Shown here: piece by piece, positions 50,821 to 62,860 of the stretch
How the letters are laid out: each line of letters begins with the position of its first letter
Numbering within the stretch: the first letter of the stretch is position 1
NCBI RefSeq assembly: GCF_011386835.1
Contig: NC_088797.1
Coordinates: forward strand, 100,512,264 to 100,576,263
Source: Chrysemys picta bellii
Lineage: Eukaryota; Chordata; Testudines; Emydidae
DNA: 64,000 nt
Direction: 5' to 3'
The notes under the pieces: generated by a model
Database searches by the model: none
The model's input: only the letters and a program-made list of their open reading frames with translations
Told to the model about the DNA's origin: nothing
Position numbers and translations under genes: made by a program

Positions 50821-52789
50821 TATGTCACTTTCCTATCCCCTCCCTCCCCCTCTTTGTTCCTAATTTTAAATGGTGCCACACCTCTTTAAAGTAAATTGCA
50901 GAAGGAACTTCTTTCCATGTAGTGTGCTTTTAAACAGTTCCTTACCAACTCCAAAAGAGCCTCTTTCCACTTTGGAAATGAATGGAGCAGTGGCATCAGC
51001 TACCTTGGTTTGATTTTTGGTATGAGAAGGGGGATACAGGCTAAGAATACCCTTTTGTAATAGATCATAATTGTTTCTAGGCTGAGATCAGGGCCTTTCT
51101 TCTCTCATTCTCGCTGCGGGAGCTGTTTCTTTGTTCCACCCTCAGGCGGGTCTACAAGGTTCCAGAATGTTTTGTGGGAATTGACTGATCAAGCATTGAG
51201 GTACTCTATTGATGGTTTAAGGTCATTCATTAATATTTACAAGGAGTTTTATGATGCTTGGATGAAGGTGCCTTAGAAGTGCAAATATTATTTATTGTTA
51301 TTGTTATTATTTGGTGGAAACTGCACAAAGCCATCCTATCTTGGATAAAACCAATGAGCTGCAAAGACACCTGATAAACTCCAATATCATTTTTGACCTT
51401 GCTCTAACATTCATTAAATCCTCATTTCATGGGCGAATAGGATCGAAGTTCACCAATGAGGTGATGTGCTCAGAGCCAAGAGATGGGTGAGTCACCATAT
51501 TAATTGACTCCGTTGGATGCTACAAGAGTAATAGTTACTGGTTCCTTGGCAGTAGGTTGATTTTTATGATCTGGGGCCCTGTGGGAAAATTTGGTGAGGA
51601 CTCTGGGAAGCAAAAGCAGCCTATCAAGTAATAAACCTTTTAGCCTTATGCAGCAGGGCAGCATTTGGGAAGTACAATGGCACTGACAGGGTTTCAATGC
51701 AAAAGGCAAAGTTGGAATTTGCTGGACTGCCTCTGGAGGAGAGAAAGAACAACTGATGTATTTAAAAATGACCTTGCTTCATATGGCACAGAGCTGGTTC
51801 ACCCTGCTGCAGTCTGAGTTAAAACAGAAAACATAATATGTCATTGTGTGAAAGCCATGAGAATAAGGCCAAACATATTAGGGAAAAAGTTAATGGGACA
51901 ATATATAAGGGTAGAAAATACGTGAGACTAAACAGGTTTCTGGAAGAACATTTGACTAGAGCTAAAGAGAATTCCAAAGGCAAAACATTCTTCTAGAAAT
52001 AAATGGGATTCAACCTGTCATTCTTGGTTAGAGGTGTCAAAGCCAAGATATTGTCAATGCAGAGAGTCTGCTTGAGAAAAAAAATCACATAGAGGATATC
52101 TGAGCTACAAACATATGTCCAACTAGTAAATTACATGACAGCCTAATGCAACGACAAACAAGAATAGGTCACTTTAAGAGAATGATTAATACATGAGATT
52201 ACTGTGCATGCAGACTTATCTGAAAGCAAACCTTGTAGGTGGGTGTGAACCCCTGGTAAAGTCAGCTCCTATCTCTGCCATACTACATCTACAAGAATAA
52301 TTATAATAATTAATGGAGAGAGGTGATAAAGTTAACAATTGCCCACCTGTATCTTGGCTAACCACAACGTCCTTATTTCTTTTTCACACCTACCACCTTT
52401 TCCTAATGATTACGGACTACCAAAGATCCTTTTCCAGCCTCACATTGAGCTGCTTGTTTGCTTATGGCCAGGCTGTTCGGGCAGTGACTGACAGAGCTTG
52501 CAGACTTTAAAATTCTGAATTGTATTTGGTCTCTGGTGGTTAGTGTTGCTATGGGCTACATTAGATTACAAAGTGTAATGAGATAAAAACATGAATATTC
52601 ACTATTTAAAGCAAATGGATCAAAACTTGAGAATATAGAGATGAGTGAAGGATTCTTTTAAAAATACAAATTTAGAAAATCTCTATTCATTCTAGTTAGG
52701 GAAGTGAGGTTGTAAAGGGCCTAATGAATGTCATGAAATCTGTGGTTTCCCAGGAGGCTTTGATTCTCTCTCTCCCCCCTCCCCTTTTT

Positions 52790-52790
<1 letters not shown>

Positions 52791-52879
<89 letters not shown>
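52791..52879. repeat. (GT)n microsatellite, about 44 units
   Basis: An uninterrupted GT array, the longest in the window, preceded by a pyrimidine-rich stretch (TCTCTCTCCCCCCTCCCC). A shorter GT array lies at 54251-54275. Confidence 0.95.
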
Positions 52880-52880
<1 letters not shown>

Positions 52881-53063
52881 ACTCTACAGGGATCTAGGAA
52901 GGGCTGCTGCTGAAGGCAGAATAGATGCTCCTCCTCTTCTTACCAACAGGGAAGGATAAATAGCGGGTGGGAGTGGAAAAGAGTAAACTGAAATTGCCTA
53001 AATCTGTTTGGGGAGAGAGAAGGTGTCATTGCCTACTACGTAAGGATTATATAGGAAATTAGG

Positions 53064-53226
53064 CTCAGATTCAGCAAAGCACTTAAGCACATGTTTAACT
53101 TTAAGCATATCAAGATAAGTACATAGTAAGTGTACTGCTGAACAAGGATGAGATTATTCAGGGATGATATTATTCACATGCTTAAAGTTAAGCATATGCT
53201 TAAATGCATCACTGTCTTGATCTGAG
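53064..53226. repeat. Ancient palindromic amniote MITE-like repeat
   Basis: The left arm has CTCAGATTCAGCAAAGCAC, then TTAAGCACATGTTTAAC and TTTAAGCATAT. The right arm carries the complementary order ATGCTTAAAGTTAAGC, ATATGCTTAAATGC and CTTGATCTGAG. The whole is an imperfect palindrome of about 160 bases with a diverged centre. The 'cacttaagcacatgcttaactttaagc' pattern is one of the commonest old palindromic elements I recall in amniotes. Confidence 0.65.
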
Positions 53227-54250
53227 TTTATGTTCCTGCATGACTGTCTAATGACCATGTACACCTTCTCCCTTAACTGGATAACCAGGGATAATATGAA
53301 GACTTCCTATAACAGCAAGCAGGCATGTGGTCTCAAATGAAATCATGGTTTTACACTGGAGAAGAGCAATAGTTACTTTTTTTTTCAGTTCACAAGTAAG
53401 ACTCTAGACATGCTATTTTCAGAAGTGATAAGTGAAAAGTTCAAAAGTTATTTTGAAAGCTTTCCCATACGCAGAGCTGACTGGAGAAAGTGGAAGCTAA
53501 TGGCCATTAGCCCAGTGCATTGCAAGACCTTTCAGAATTTGGTCATCCAACTGCATATTAATTATCATGAAATAGTGTTGCCTTAACTGTTGACAAGACA
53601 GCTACAAATTACATTTGACTCCATGTATAATTACTGTGTTATAAACGAATACAATTATGCTGTACATCCATCACAATAAATGTATAATTTAAAAAGCATT
53701 AATATGTTTATGTGAGAGCCCAAAATTTCAGTTTAGAGTGCACACTTTTAAATATTAAAGAAAAGTGAGTTACTGTTTTAAAATGAAACAAACAAAAATC
53801 CATAGTTCAAATTGTGGACTAAATGTCTGCAATGTTTAATGAAAAACAAACAAACCCATAGTCATATCTGCCGTAGAAGTACTATGGAACAGATTAACAT
53901 ATTTTTCTGCAATCCTGTTATAAGCCAAAAACCATTTTAAAGAAAAATAAACATTTAAATTCTGAGTTGAGACATCTTAAGCCAAGTTTCAGCCCATAGC
54001 AAATTTGTATAGCTCATTATGAACCCTTGAAAAATGTAATTATTCTATAAATATATCTGAATTTCCTGGGTTTTTCTGGTTTAAACCAGATCGCTAAGAT
54101 TACTTTAACTTAGTGTGGGCATGTTTTTATGCACAGTTATTTATCCCAATGGATTGTTAGCTTAACCAATTTCCCACAGAAGTTTTAAACAAAGTTACTC
54201 CCTCACTCTCCTCATAGACTTGTAGAGTATATAAGATATATGTTAAGGGG

Positions 54251-54275
54251 TGTGTGTGTGTGTGTGTGTGTGTGT
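54251..54275. repeat. (TG)n microsatellite
   Basis: About 12 uninterrupted TG units. Confidence 0.9.
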
Positions 54276-56639
54276 ATGGGCATCAGCCTATTCTCAGTTT
54301 CCCACTAAACACCAAACGGTGAAAAGACAGCTGCATATCAATGCCCTTCTCTCTTCCAGGGGTGTCTAGACTTGGCAAATATAGTATTGCAGGGAAGGAG
54401 CCATCCAGTATTTCTATTTCTCTACGGATTTAACGGCACTGTTATTTAGAGATCAAACAGGAAACAATCAGTTTCAAAATGACTTTTAAATTATCATAAA
54501 ATGTACTCTTATCAGAATAAGGAATGTTTTCAAGTTATCAGGATTAGAAACCCCTTATATCTGGTACTTATTAGAAAATCCAACTTTTACTCTTAACAAC
54601 CATTAACACAATGAATAGAAAGATGATGACAAAAGTTTTAAATGCAAGTAGCTTTTCAAAAGCTAATATTAAATACAAACTGCTTTTCCTTCCGTGACCT
54701 GTGAATAATGACTCATGACATAGTATTTTCTTTCTCACAAGCATTAAAAACTCACACCTTATTAAATGTAGGCCACAATCAATTGAAAAGAGAAGCTAGC
54801 AGACTACAAAAGAGTGAACAGTTCATGATTCTTGCAGAGTATAATGAAATCAACAGCTACAAATATGGGAGGGGGGCTAAAAAGAGTATAAATATTGCAA
54901 CCCATATTAGTACTGTTGAGAGGGCAGGAATTTCTGGATACAGCACTACGTCATTAGGGGTCTGTACAGGGTGCCAGAATCAAGATGTCACAATTCATAT
55001 TGGTATAATATCCATAAAAATCTCAAAACAGAGGAAATCTGGACATTTTGTAAATTAAACAATTTATATGCCAAAAAATGCTCAACCGCTTTGAAGAATA
55101 AATTAACCCTTCCTTGTCTGTTCAGACTATTCAGAAGCTTTTCACATTCAAACTGGTGTATTTTATCAAAAAGCACACAAAAGTATGCTTTTTTGTTTTT
55201 ATTTGCATTTATTCATCGTTACTTTATTATTTTCCTAAATCCTAGAACGCAGAAAAAGTAATACTTATCTACTATTTCTATATGGTGGCAAGATGTTGCA
55301 AAATAAGTCTTTCACTGACATTTATGAATATGTTGGAAGATTTTATGAATTACTAAGAAAATACAACTCGTCCTTCTCCTCTTTTTCCCTCCCTCTGAGA
55401 ACCAAAACACATCATCATCTTCTCATTTTCTGTCCCAACATGTTTACTGTCTCCTGTACCTAAACAAGTCATCTTGACTCTTCTTGTCAGACTGCTAGCA
55501 CTTCATCACTGCAGTGTCATGCCTCTCTGGCTCCAGGACCACCACTAACATGGGAAAGCCAAATTCATCACAAGGGTGTGCAGTGTTCACACTTGTCACC
55601 CCTGACCTGACTGATGACTTCTTGAGCGTAAGTGATATGAATTTACAGCTGTATTGCATTCTTTAAAATTAAACACAAGACATGAGAATGTTACTTTCTT
55701 CAGTTGCCCTAAGTATATTCTTAGCTGCTACGACTCAAACAATGCGATTCCCCTCCCCCCCAATTGGGAGCCAAAATTTCTGAGAAGCTATGACAAAAAA
55801 ATCAAACCATATCTATACAGTGATTACTTGAAAATGCGTTAATAGAAGATGCTATAACTTTACAAAGGGAATATGAAAGTTTCAAACCCAGAGCTGCTTA
55901 CATGCAGATTCATCCAAAATGCGCAGCATGGATTTGTGGGCTTTCTTAGTAACCATTTCCTTAAATAAACACAACCCTCAGAAGGTCTAAAAATATATGT
56001 CCAAGACAATCATTCTTCCTTTACTCCCTTTGAAATTAAAAAAGAAGCACCAAAGAGAAATTCAGAATGATGTCATTATCTCATATTTTACTAAGACACA
56101 AAAATATACATAGAAAATATGCTCACTAAAGATGCATACACTAAGATTATTACAACCAGAAGCAGGACTTGTTTAAACTTTCTAAGCAAGCTGGGGAATC
56201 TAAAAGAACTAGATCTGACGTATAACTATAAGTGCATGAACTCCCCCCTTGAAAACATCAAAACTATTAAATGCTATTCTAGCAAAATAACATAATTCAC
56301 ATAATTTTTGCAGGTATAGACTCCAATTCACAATTAAATAGGAAAATATTATTGATCTACTGAGAACTATAACAAATGCTATTATTAATGAAAAACAATT
56401 CTGGTCACCCTCCTTATAAGAAAGATTTGTTAATGAAACTTCACTAGAGAAATATCCTTGAACTCGAGATTGCTGTAGTACAAGAGGGTGTGCAGGCATT
56501 GTTGAGATTAATGTATATAGGGACCACTACACATTTCCATTGCTTAAGATTCACAATGGAGGTACTGGCAACAAGGTAACTGTAAGTTAGGGCTTGCTTC
56601 TTAGAAGAGATATTTTTTTCTCTGTCTCACATGCTTGTG

Positions 56640-57090
56640 TCCATTGCCAGAATATCTAGGCACCATGAGAGAGATGAACTGGGTCAGTTGATGAGCAATA
56701 GCAGACGATTTTCTCAAGTCCTCTCATCTTGATTAGGGCTGTATTAACTTGGGTGCAATGGGAGACTGAATCTTGCTGGAAGGAAGATCTTGCTGGACAA
56801 ACTGAAACTGCCTTACTGACGGGGAGGTGTGTCTTACACTGCACTCCAAAAATGAGGAGGGCACCATAATCTTCAGTGGCAGGGAATTCTATAGCTGGAG
56901 GATCCTATACAAAAAAACATATTCTAACACCTGTGTGCTTTGTCCTGGGCTCCATTAGTTTTAGTGATACTGTGGACTAAAGAATTCCAGAAACTGTACG
57001 CTAAAAGGGGCAGCAGTAGTGATAGTCAGGTCCCAGATTACTGCAGGCTTTGTAGATTAGGAATAAGACCTTGAATTGGATTCAGTGTTG
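56640..57090. repeat. Possible ancient LINE fragment
   Basis: A locally GC-richer patch with AGGCTTTGTAGATTAGG then AATAAGACCTTGAATTGG and ATTCAGTG, wording I associate with the 3' region of old L3/CR1-like LINEs in amniotes ('accttgaattggatccgg'). No open frame supports it. Confidence 0.35.
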
Positions 57091-58559
57091 GATGAGAAAC
57101 AAATAAAGCACATGCAACAATTGTATAGTATGTTTCCCCCTCTCAGGATTCATGCTGCTATGTGTAGCACTGTAGTGTTATACTGGTTTAGACATACAGC
57201 TGTGCACTTAATTTGAATAAATGTATGTGCAAATCAAGTAATTGCATGAGCAAATGCTGAACAAACAAAGGGAGGAAATACAAGCGGGCCTAATTACTCT
57301 TAATTTTTTGATAGATGCTAAATGCAATATTAAATTTATTCACGAACATACAAGGGCCATAGTCTACCATGAATCTTAGGCTAAAGCTTTCATTGACTTC
57401 AGTAGGACATACACATTTGAGATTATTTGCAAACCTGAACAATGAACTATAATTAAAAACATAACACAGCACTCTCAATAGAATAAGTTTATATCCCTTA
57501 CAAAAATGAGAGGGTAGAGTAAGGTTGCATCAGTAAGATAAATTTATGATCTTTTGGTTTGACAACTGGTGGAACAGCTAGAATTAAAATGCTAATCTTG
57601 AAAAAGTTTTATTTGTAAAAACTGTAAAAAAAGATTAAGTACTATATAATTTAGTTAGTATTGTGTTTGAATGCCAAAGTATAACAATGTTTCAGGCAAT
57701 TAAAGCTGACACACACACACAAATACTATATGGGCAAAGTGCCATGGGATAAAAAAAGATGAAATACAAAGAATGCTAAAAATGTATCACTGGAATTTTG
57801 TTCTAACAAGGTTTTACTCCAATTGATAAATCCAAAGCTTTTATATTTAAGCATTTGTTATTGTAAAAGTTAATATATATGTGCTAACTAGTTTTTTTTT
57901 AATTCTTATTTAATGCTATCGTTACAATCTCTTACAGCTTCTTTTTAAATTAAAATGCTCATTTATTAAGCACATAAGCCTGAAACAAAAGTGTCTTTAG
58001 ATCTTTTTCTCTCCATCTCCCCAGTGAAGAAAGCCTTTGTTTCTTGCATTTGTAGAACAAACTGATGTACCATACACTTTCCAGCTATGCATAGCAAGAA
58101 GCTTAAAGTAGTACTTTCTCAATTTACAGGGGTGGTTCCACTCTCTGTGGGTTAACTAAAAACATTAACATTCAGTCCTACTGGCAGATATGACTCAACT
58201 GTCATTGTTTATCAAATCATGACATTTGCCATGAAGATTTAAAAGTGGGCAAATCAGATAAAAGGACTACTATTTTAGAAGAAGAGAAACAACAGAGGGA
58301 AAAAACTGCAAGAAAAGTAAAGTATGCCATCTAGTTGGGCCTTTTTGCTTGATGCTGATTGAGTGTAAAGGTTCTACTTGAAAAGAAGTTTTGATTGATA
58401 AAAACTGGCTTTTTGCTTATCAAAACCTCTATATCTGTATAGCACCTACCACATGTTGGACAATACTGCAATACAAATAATTAATAATACTAATAAACAT
58501 AGTCCCATGTTTACTTCCATGAGTAAAGCTAGTACGATATGGCCTCTGGTAGCTCTACT

Positions 58560-58655
58560 AATATTGGATCCAAAATTTGCAGTCCTTATTCACTCTTCAC
58601 TCAGGCAAAACTTCCACTAATTTTAATGACTGCACAAAGACTGCAGGATTGAGCT
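58560..58655. repeat. Ancient palindromic amniote repeat
   Basis: TTGCAGTCCTTATTCACTC and CACTCAGGCAAAACTTCCAC on the left, and GACTGCAGGATTGAGCTC on the right, belong to the same old palindromic theme as 33772-33853 (TTACTCAGGCAAAACTCCC in better copies). Confidence 0.5.
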
Positions 58656-58972
58656 CTTATTTATTGTTCAAAATTTATTTGGGATTGTTTTGTCATATAA
58701 TCCAGAATAAAAAATAAAAAGACAGATGAAAGAAACACTCCTCATAATGAAAAGCTCTGTGCTGGTTGGGGCAGGGTACATGTGTGATTTCATCTCTAGT
58801 TTAATCTGTACAATTTTGGTCTTTTCACTTTTAATTATATTATTAGCGTTCTGGCTACAAAGAGAAAAATGCATTTAGGAAATTTTGTTTGCTGGGAACC
58901 CATAATTCGTATCTCAGCCATGCATCAAATAAAATATTAGCTATGATTGCTTCCTGATTATTGTTTATTATT

Positions 58973-59735
58973 AGGGCTATCAAGTGATTAAAAAAATTAA
59001 TCGTGATTAAAAAATTAAGTGCAATTAATCGAGCTGTTAAACAATAATAGAATACTATTTATATAAATATGTTTGGCTGTTTTCCACATTTTCAAATATA
59101 TTGATTTCAATTACAACACAGAATACAAAGTATATAGTGCTCACTTTATATTTATTTTTTATTATAAATATTTGTATTGTAAAAATAAAAAATAGTATTT
59201 TTCAATTCACTTAATACAAGTACTGTAGTGCAATCTCTTTATCATGAAAGTTGAACTTACAAATGTAGAATTATATATAAAAAATAACTGCATTCAGAAG
59301 GTGGGTAAAACACAGCAGTGGACATACAATTCTCCCCCAAGGAGTTCAGTTACAAATTTAATTAACATATTTTTTGTAATGAGCGTCATCAACATGGAAG
59401 CATATCCTCTGGAATGGTGGCCAAAGCATGAAGGGGCATAGGAATGTTTAGCATATCCGGTACATAAATACCTTGCAATGCTGGCTACAGAAGTGCCATG
59501 TGAACGTCTGTTCTCACTTTCAGGTGACATTGTAAATAAGAAGTGGGCAGCAGTACGTCCCCTAAATGTAAACAAACTTGTTTGGCTTAGCGATTGGCTG
59601 AATAAGAAGTAGGACTGAGTGGACTTGAAGGCGCTAAAGTTTTACATTGTTTTGTTTTTGAGTGCAGTTACGTAACAAAAAAAAAAATCGACATTTGTAA
59701 GTTGCACTTTAACCATAAAGAGATTGGATTTTTTC
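58973..59735 (+). mobile_element. Internally deleted hAT transposon with transposase tail
   Basis: It starts AGGGCTATCAAGTGATTAA, followed by repeated TTAATCGTGATTAA words. The right half encodes the end of a hAT transposase. An internal inverted repeat joins 59231-59263 (CAATCTCTTTATCATGAAAG) to 59691-59727 (its diverged complement AACCATAAAGAGATTG), so the coding tail lies between two inverted arms. The right terminus is not clearly seen. Stops and deletions show that it is dead. Confidence 0.7.
59394..59612 (+). pseudogene. hAT transposase C-terminal dimerisation (hATC) domain fossil
   Basis: One frame reads MEAYPLEWWPKHEGA, an in-frame stop at 59439-59441, then ECLAYPVHKYLAMLATEVP, CERLFSLSGDIVNKKW, LNVNKLVWLSDWLNKK and a natural stop at 59610-59612. 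The WW and CERLFS..GDIV signatures are diagnostic of the hATC dimerisation domain of hAT transposases. The DDE catalytic core is absent. There is one premature stop and no frameshift in this stretch. Confidence 0.85.
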
Positions 59736-59879
59736 TTTCTGAGGCCCAACATGCTATAAAAACATGCTATAAAAACCCCATGGCCGAGCTGTGCCACAAT
59801 AACGGTTTTTCTGCATATAATAGTCAGGACCAGCATTGGTCAGATTTGCTACCATCATCATCTTCCGGCAACTAACAGA

Positions 59880-62330
59880 AGTTACTAGATTACAGGCCCT
59901 GATATCTGCTGGGAGAGCAATACAGCGGTGCACAGACAATCCAGGATGTTTTTGGAAAGTGTAGGGGACAATTTCCTGGTGCAAGTGCTGGAGGAACCAA
60001 CAAGGGGCAGAGCTCTTCTTGACCTGTTGCTCACAAATGGAAGAATTAGTAGGGGAAGCAAAAGTGAATTGGAACTTAGGAGGCAGTGACCATGAGATGG
60101 TAGAGTTCAGGATCCTGACACAAGGAAGAAAGGAGAGCAGCAGAATACGGACTCTGGACTTCAGAAAAGCAGACTGACTTCCTCAGGGAACTGATGGGCA
60201 GGATCCCCTGGGAGACCAACATGAGGGGGAAAGGAGTCCAGGAGAGCTGGCTGTATTTTAAAGAATCCTTATTGATGTTGCAGGAACAAACCATCCCAAT
60301 GTGTAGAAAGAATAGTAAATATGTCAGGCGACCAGCTTGGCTTAACAGTGAAATCCTTGCTGATCTTAAACACAAAAAAGAAGCTTAGAAGAAGTGGAAG
60401 ATTGTACAAATGACCAGAGAGGAGTATAAAAATATTGCTCAGGCATGCAGGAGTGAAATCAGGAAGGCCAAACTCACACTTGGAGTTGCAGCTAGCAAGA
60501 GATGTTAAGAGTAACAAGAAGGGTTTCTTCAGGTATGTTAGCAACAAGAAGAGAGTCAAGGAAAGTATGGGCCCCTTACTGAATGAGGGAGGCAACCTAG
60601 TGACAGAGGATGTGGAAAAAGCCAATATACTCAATGCTTTTTTTGCCTCTGTCTTCATGAACAAGGTCAGCTCCCAGACTACTGCACTGGGCAGCACAGG
60701 ATGGGGAGGAGGTGAGCAGCCTTCCGTGGAGAAAGAATTGGTTTGGAACTATTTTGAAAAGCTGGACAAGCACAAGTCCATGGGGCTGGATGCACTGCAT
60801 CTGAGGGTGCTAAAGGAGTTGGAAGATGTGATTGCAGAGCCATTGGCCATTATCTTTGAAAACTCCTGGCAATTGGGGGAGGTCCCGGATGACTGGAAAA
60901 AGGCTATTGTAGTGCCCATCTTTAAAAAAGGGGAGGAGGAGGATCCGGGGAACTACAGACTAGTCAGCCTCACCTCAGTCCCTGGAAAAATCATGGAGCA
61001 GGTCCTCAAGGAATCATTTCTGAAGCACTTAGAGGAGAGGAAAGTGATCAGGAACAGTCAGCATGGATTCACCAAGGGCAAGTCATGCCTGACTAATCTA
61101 ATTGCCTTCTATGATGAGATAACTGGCTCTGTGGATGAGGGGAAAGCAGTGGACGTGTTAGTCCTTGACTTTAGCAAAGCTTCTGATACGGTCTCCCACA
61201 GTATTCTTGCTGGCAAGTTAAAGAAGTATGAGATGGATGAATGGACTATAAGGTGGACAGAAAGCTGGCTAGATCGTTGGGCTCAACGGGTAGTGACCAA
61301 TGGCTCCATGTCTAGTTGGCAGCCGGTATCAAGCGGAGTCCCCCAAGGGTCAGTCCTGGGGCCGGTTTTGTTCAATATCTTCATTAATGATCTGGAGGAT
61401 GGCGTGGACTGCACCCTCAGCAAGTTTTCAGATGACACTACACTGGGAGGAATGGTAGATACTCTGGAGGGTAGGAATAGGATACAGAGGGACCTAGACA
61501 AATTAGAGGATTGGGCCAAAAGAAATCTGATGAGGTTCAACAAGGACAAGTGCAGAGTCCTGCACTTAGGACAGAAGAATCCCATGCACTGCTACAGACT
61601 AGGGACCGAATGGCTAGGCAGCAGTTCTGCAGAAAAGGACCTAGGGGTTACAGTGGATGAGAAGCTGGATAGGAGTCAACAGTCTGTCCTTGTTGCAAAG
61701 AAGGCTAATGGCATTTTGGGCTGTATAAGTAGGGGCATTGCTAGCAGATCAAGGGACATGATCATTCCCCTCTATTTGACATTGGTGAGGCCTCATCTGG
61801 AGTATTGTGTCCAGTTTTGGGCCCCACACTACAAGAAGGATGTGGAAAAATTAGAAAGAGTCCAGCGGAGGGCAACAAAAATGATTAGGGGGCTGGAGCA
61901 CATGACTTATGAGGAGAGGCTTAGGGAACTGGGATTGTTTAGTGTGCAGAAGAGAAGAACGAGGGGGGATTTGATAGCTGCTTTCAACTACCTGAAAGGG
62001 GGTTCCAAAGAGGATGGATCTAGACTGTTCTCAGTGGTACCAGATGATAGAACAAGGAGTAATGGTCTCAAGTTGCAGTGGGGGAGGTTTAGGTTGGATA
62101 TTAGGAAAAACTTTTTCATTAGGAGGGTGGTGAAGCACTGGAATGGGTTACCTAGGGAGGCGGTGGAATCTCCTTCCTTAGAGGTTTTTAAGGTCAGGTT
62201 TGACAAAGCCCTGGCTGGGATGATTTAGTTGGGGATTGGTCTTGCTTTGAGCAGGGGGTTGGACTAGATGACCTCTTGAGGTCCCTTCCAACGCTGATAT
62301 TCTATGATTCTATGATATGATTCTATGATC
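59880..62330 (+). mobile_element. 5'-truncated CR1 LINE, relatively young
   Basis: This CR1 copy begins in the region just before the RT domain. [21 protein letters not shown] coding is visible at about 59990-60040, and [14 protein letters not shown] coding at about 60079-60110, with one or more frameshifts before 60480. The long RT ORF and the full 3' end follow. The tail ATTCTATGATTCTATGAT (62300-62329) is the diagnostic CR1 terminal octamer repeat. The left edge is approximate. It lies next to an RTE-like LINE that starts at 62330. Confidence 0.92.
60435..62228 (+). CDS. CR1 reverse-transcriptase ORF, truncated but open
   Basis: 597 open codons covering the RT and C-terminal region of CR1 ORF2, which copies the element's RNA at the target site. 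The start at 60435 is arbitrary. The first 14 or so residues are out of the family frame because of a shift near 60470, and true CR1 reading begins at [12 protein letters not shown] signatures in order are [45 protein letters not shown] (about residue 245), [24 protein letters not shown] (about residue 331) and [11 protein letters not shown]. The catalytic Asp residues are present. FSDD replaces the usual FADD, and SKAS replaces SKAF, changes that suggest decay. The endonuclease is missing, so it cannot be autonomous. It is not a host gene. Confidence 0.93.
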   Translation: MLRHAGVKSGRPNSHLELQLARDVKSNKKGFFRYVSNKKRVKESMGPLLNEGGNLVTEDVEKANILNAFFASVFMNKVSSQTTALGSTGWGGGEQPSVEKELVWNYFEKLDKHKSMGLDALHLRVLKELEDVIAEPLAIIFENSWQLGEVPDDWKKAIVVPIFKKGEEEDPGNYRLVSLTSVPGKIMEQVLKESFLKHLEERKVIRNSQHGFTKGKSCLTNLIAFYDEITGSVDEGKAVDVLVLDFSKASDTVSHSILAGKLKKYEMDEWTIRWTESWLDRWAQRVVTNGSMSSWQPVSSGVPQGSVLGPVLFNIFINDLEDGVDCTLSKFSDDTTLGGMVDTLEGRNRIQRDLDKLEDWAKRNLMRFNKDKCRVLHLGQKNPMHCYRLGTEWLGSSSAEKDLGVTVDEKLDRSQQSVLVAKKANGILGCISRGIASRSRDMIIPLYLTLVRPHLEYCVQFWAPHYKKDVEKLERVQRRATKMIRGLEHMTYEERLRELGLFSVQKRRTRGDLIAAFNYLKGGSKEDGSRLFSVVPDDRTRSNGLKLQWGRFRLDIRKNFFIRRVVKHWNGLPREAVESPSLEVFKVRFDKALAGMI

Positions 62331-62852
62331 AATGCATATGCGCCCACCTTAACAAGCCCTGACGCTGCTAAGGAATGGTTATATTCTGATCTCAACTCTC
62401 TCATCAAGTCAACACCACAAAGTGACAAACTAATCATCCTAGGAGATTTCAATGCAAGAGTAGGTAAAGAAATAATGACTGGCAAGGTGTCGTTGGGAAA
62501 TATGGCATTGGAAAAATAAACGAAAATGGTCTCCTATTCCTAAGCAAGTGTGCAGAACATAGCCTGATAATTACAGATACCATCTTCAGACAGGCAGACA
62601 AATATGAAACTACATGGATGCACCCTAGATCCAAACAATGGCATCTAATAGATTACATCATTGTCCAACAATGTGACATAAGGGATGTCAGGATCACCAG
62701 AGCCACGCGTGGAGCAGAAGGTTGGACGGATCATAGAATGATTAGGTCAATATTGAATCTACACATTATACCCACATGCCTGAAACACCCCAAAACAATC
62801 AAGATGTCCCCTGATATTGTTAAACTAAACCATGCATCCTATTGAAACAAGC
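62330..62852 (+). pseudogene. RTE/CFDP2-like LINE endonuclease fragment
   Basis: An apurinic-endonuclease-type domain of a non-LTR retrotransposon. It reads INAYAPTLTSPDAAKE, then LIILGDFNARVGKE; after a frameshift near 62485 it continues GKYGIGKINENGLLFLSKC, TWMHPRSKQWHLIDYIIV and GWTDHRMIRS. GDFN and TDHR carry catalytic residues of the fold. The closest family I recall is the LINE annotated in many vertebrates as craniofacial-development-protein-2-like, usually linked to RTE. It is interrupted by a hAT element and resumes at 63698. Confidence 0.75.
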
Positions 62853-62860
62853 TACTAAGT

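Noticed and set aside
54708..55058. 116-codon open frame on the + strand in the INPP5A intron
   Set aside because: AT-rich, no recognisable domain, sense opposite to INPP5A and no flanking splice signals of note. Treated as chance.
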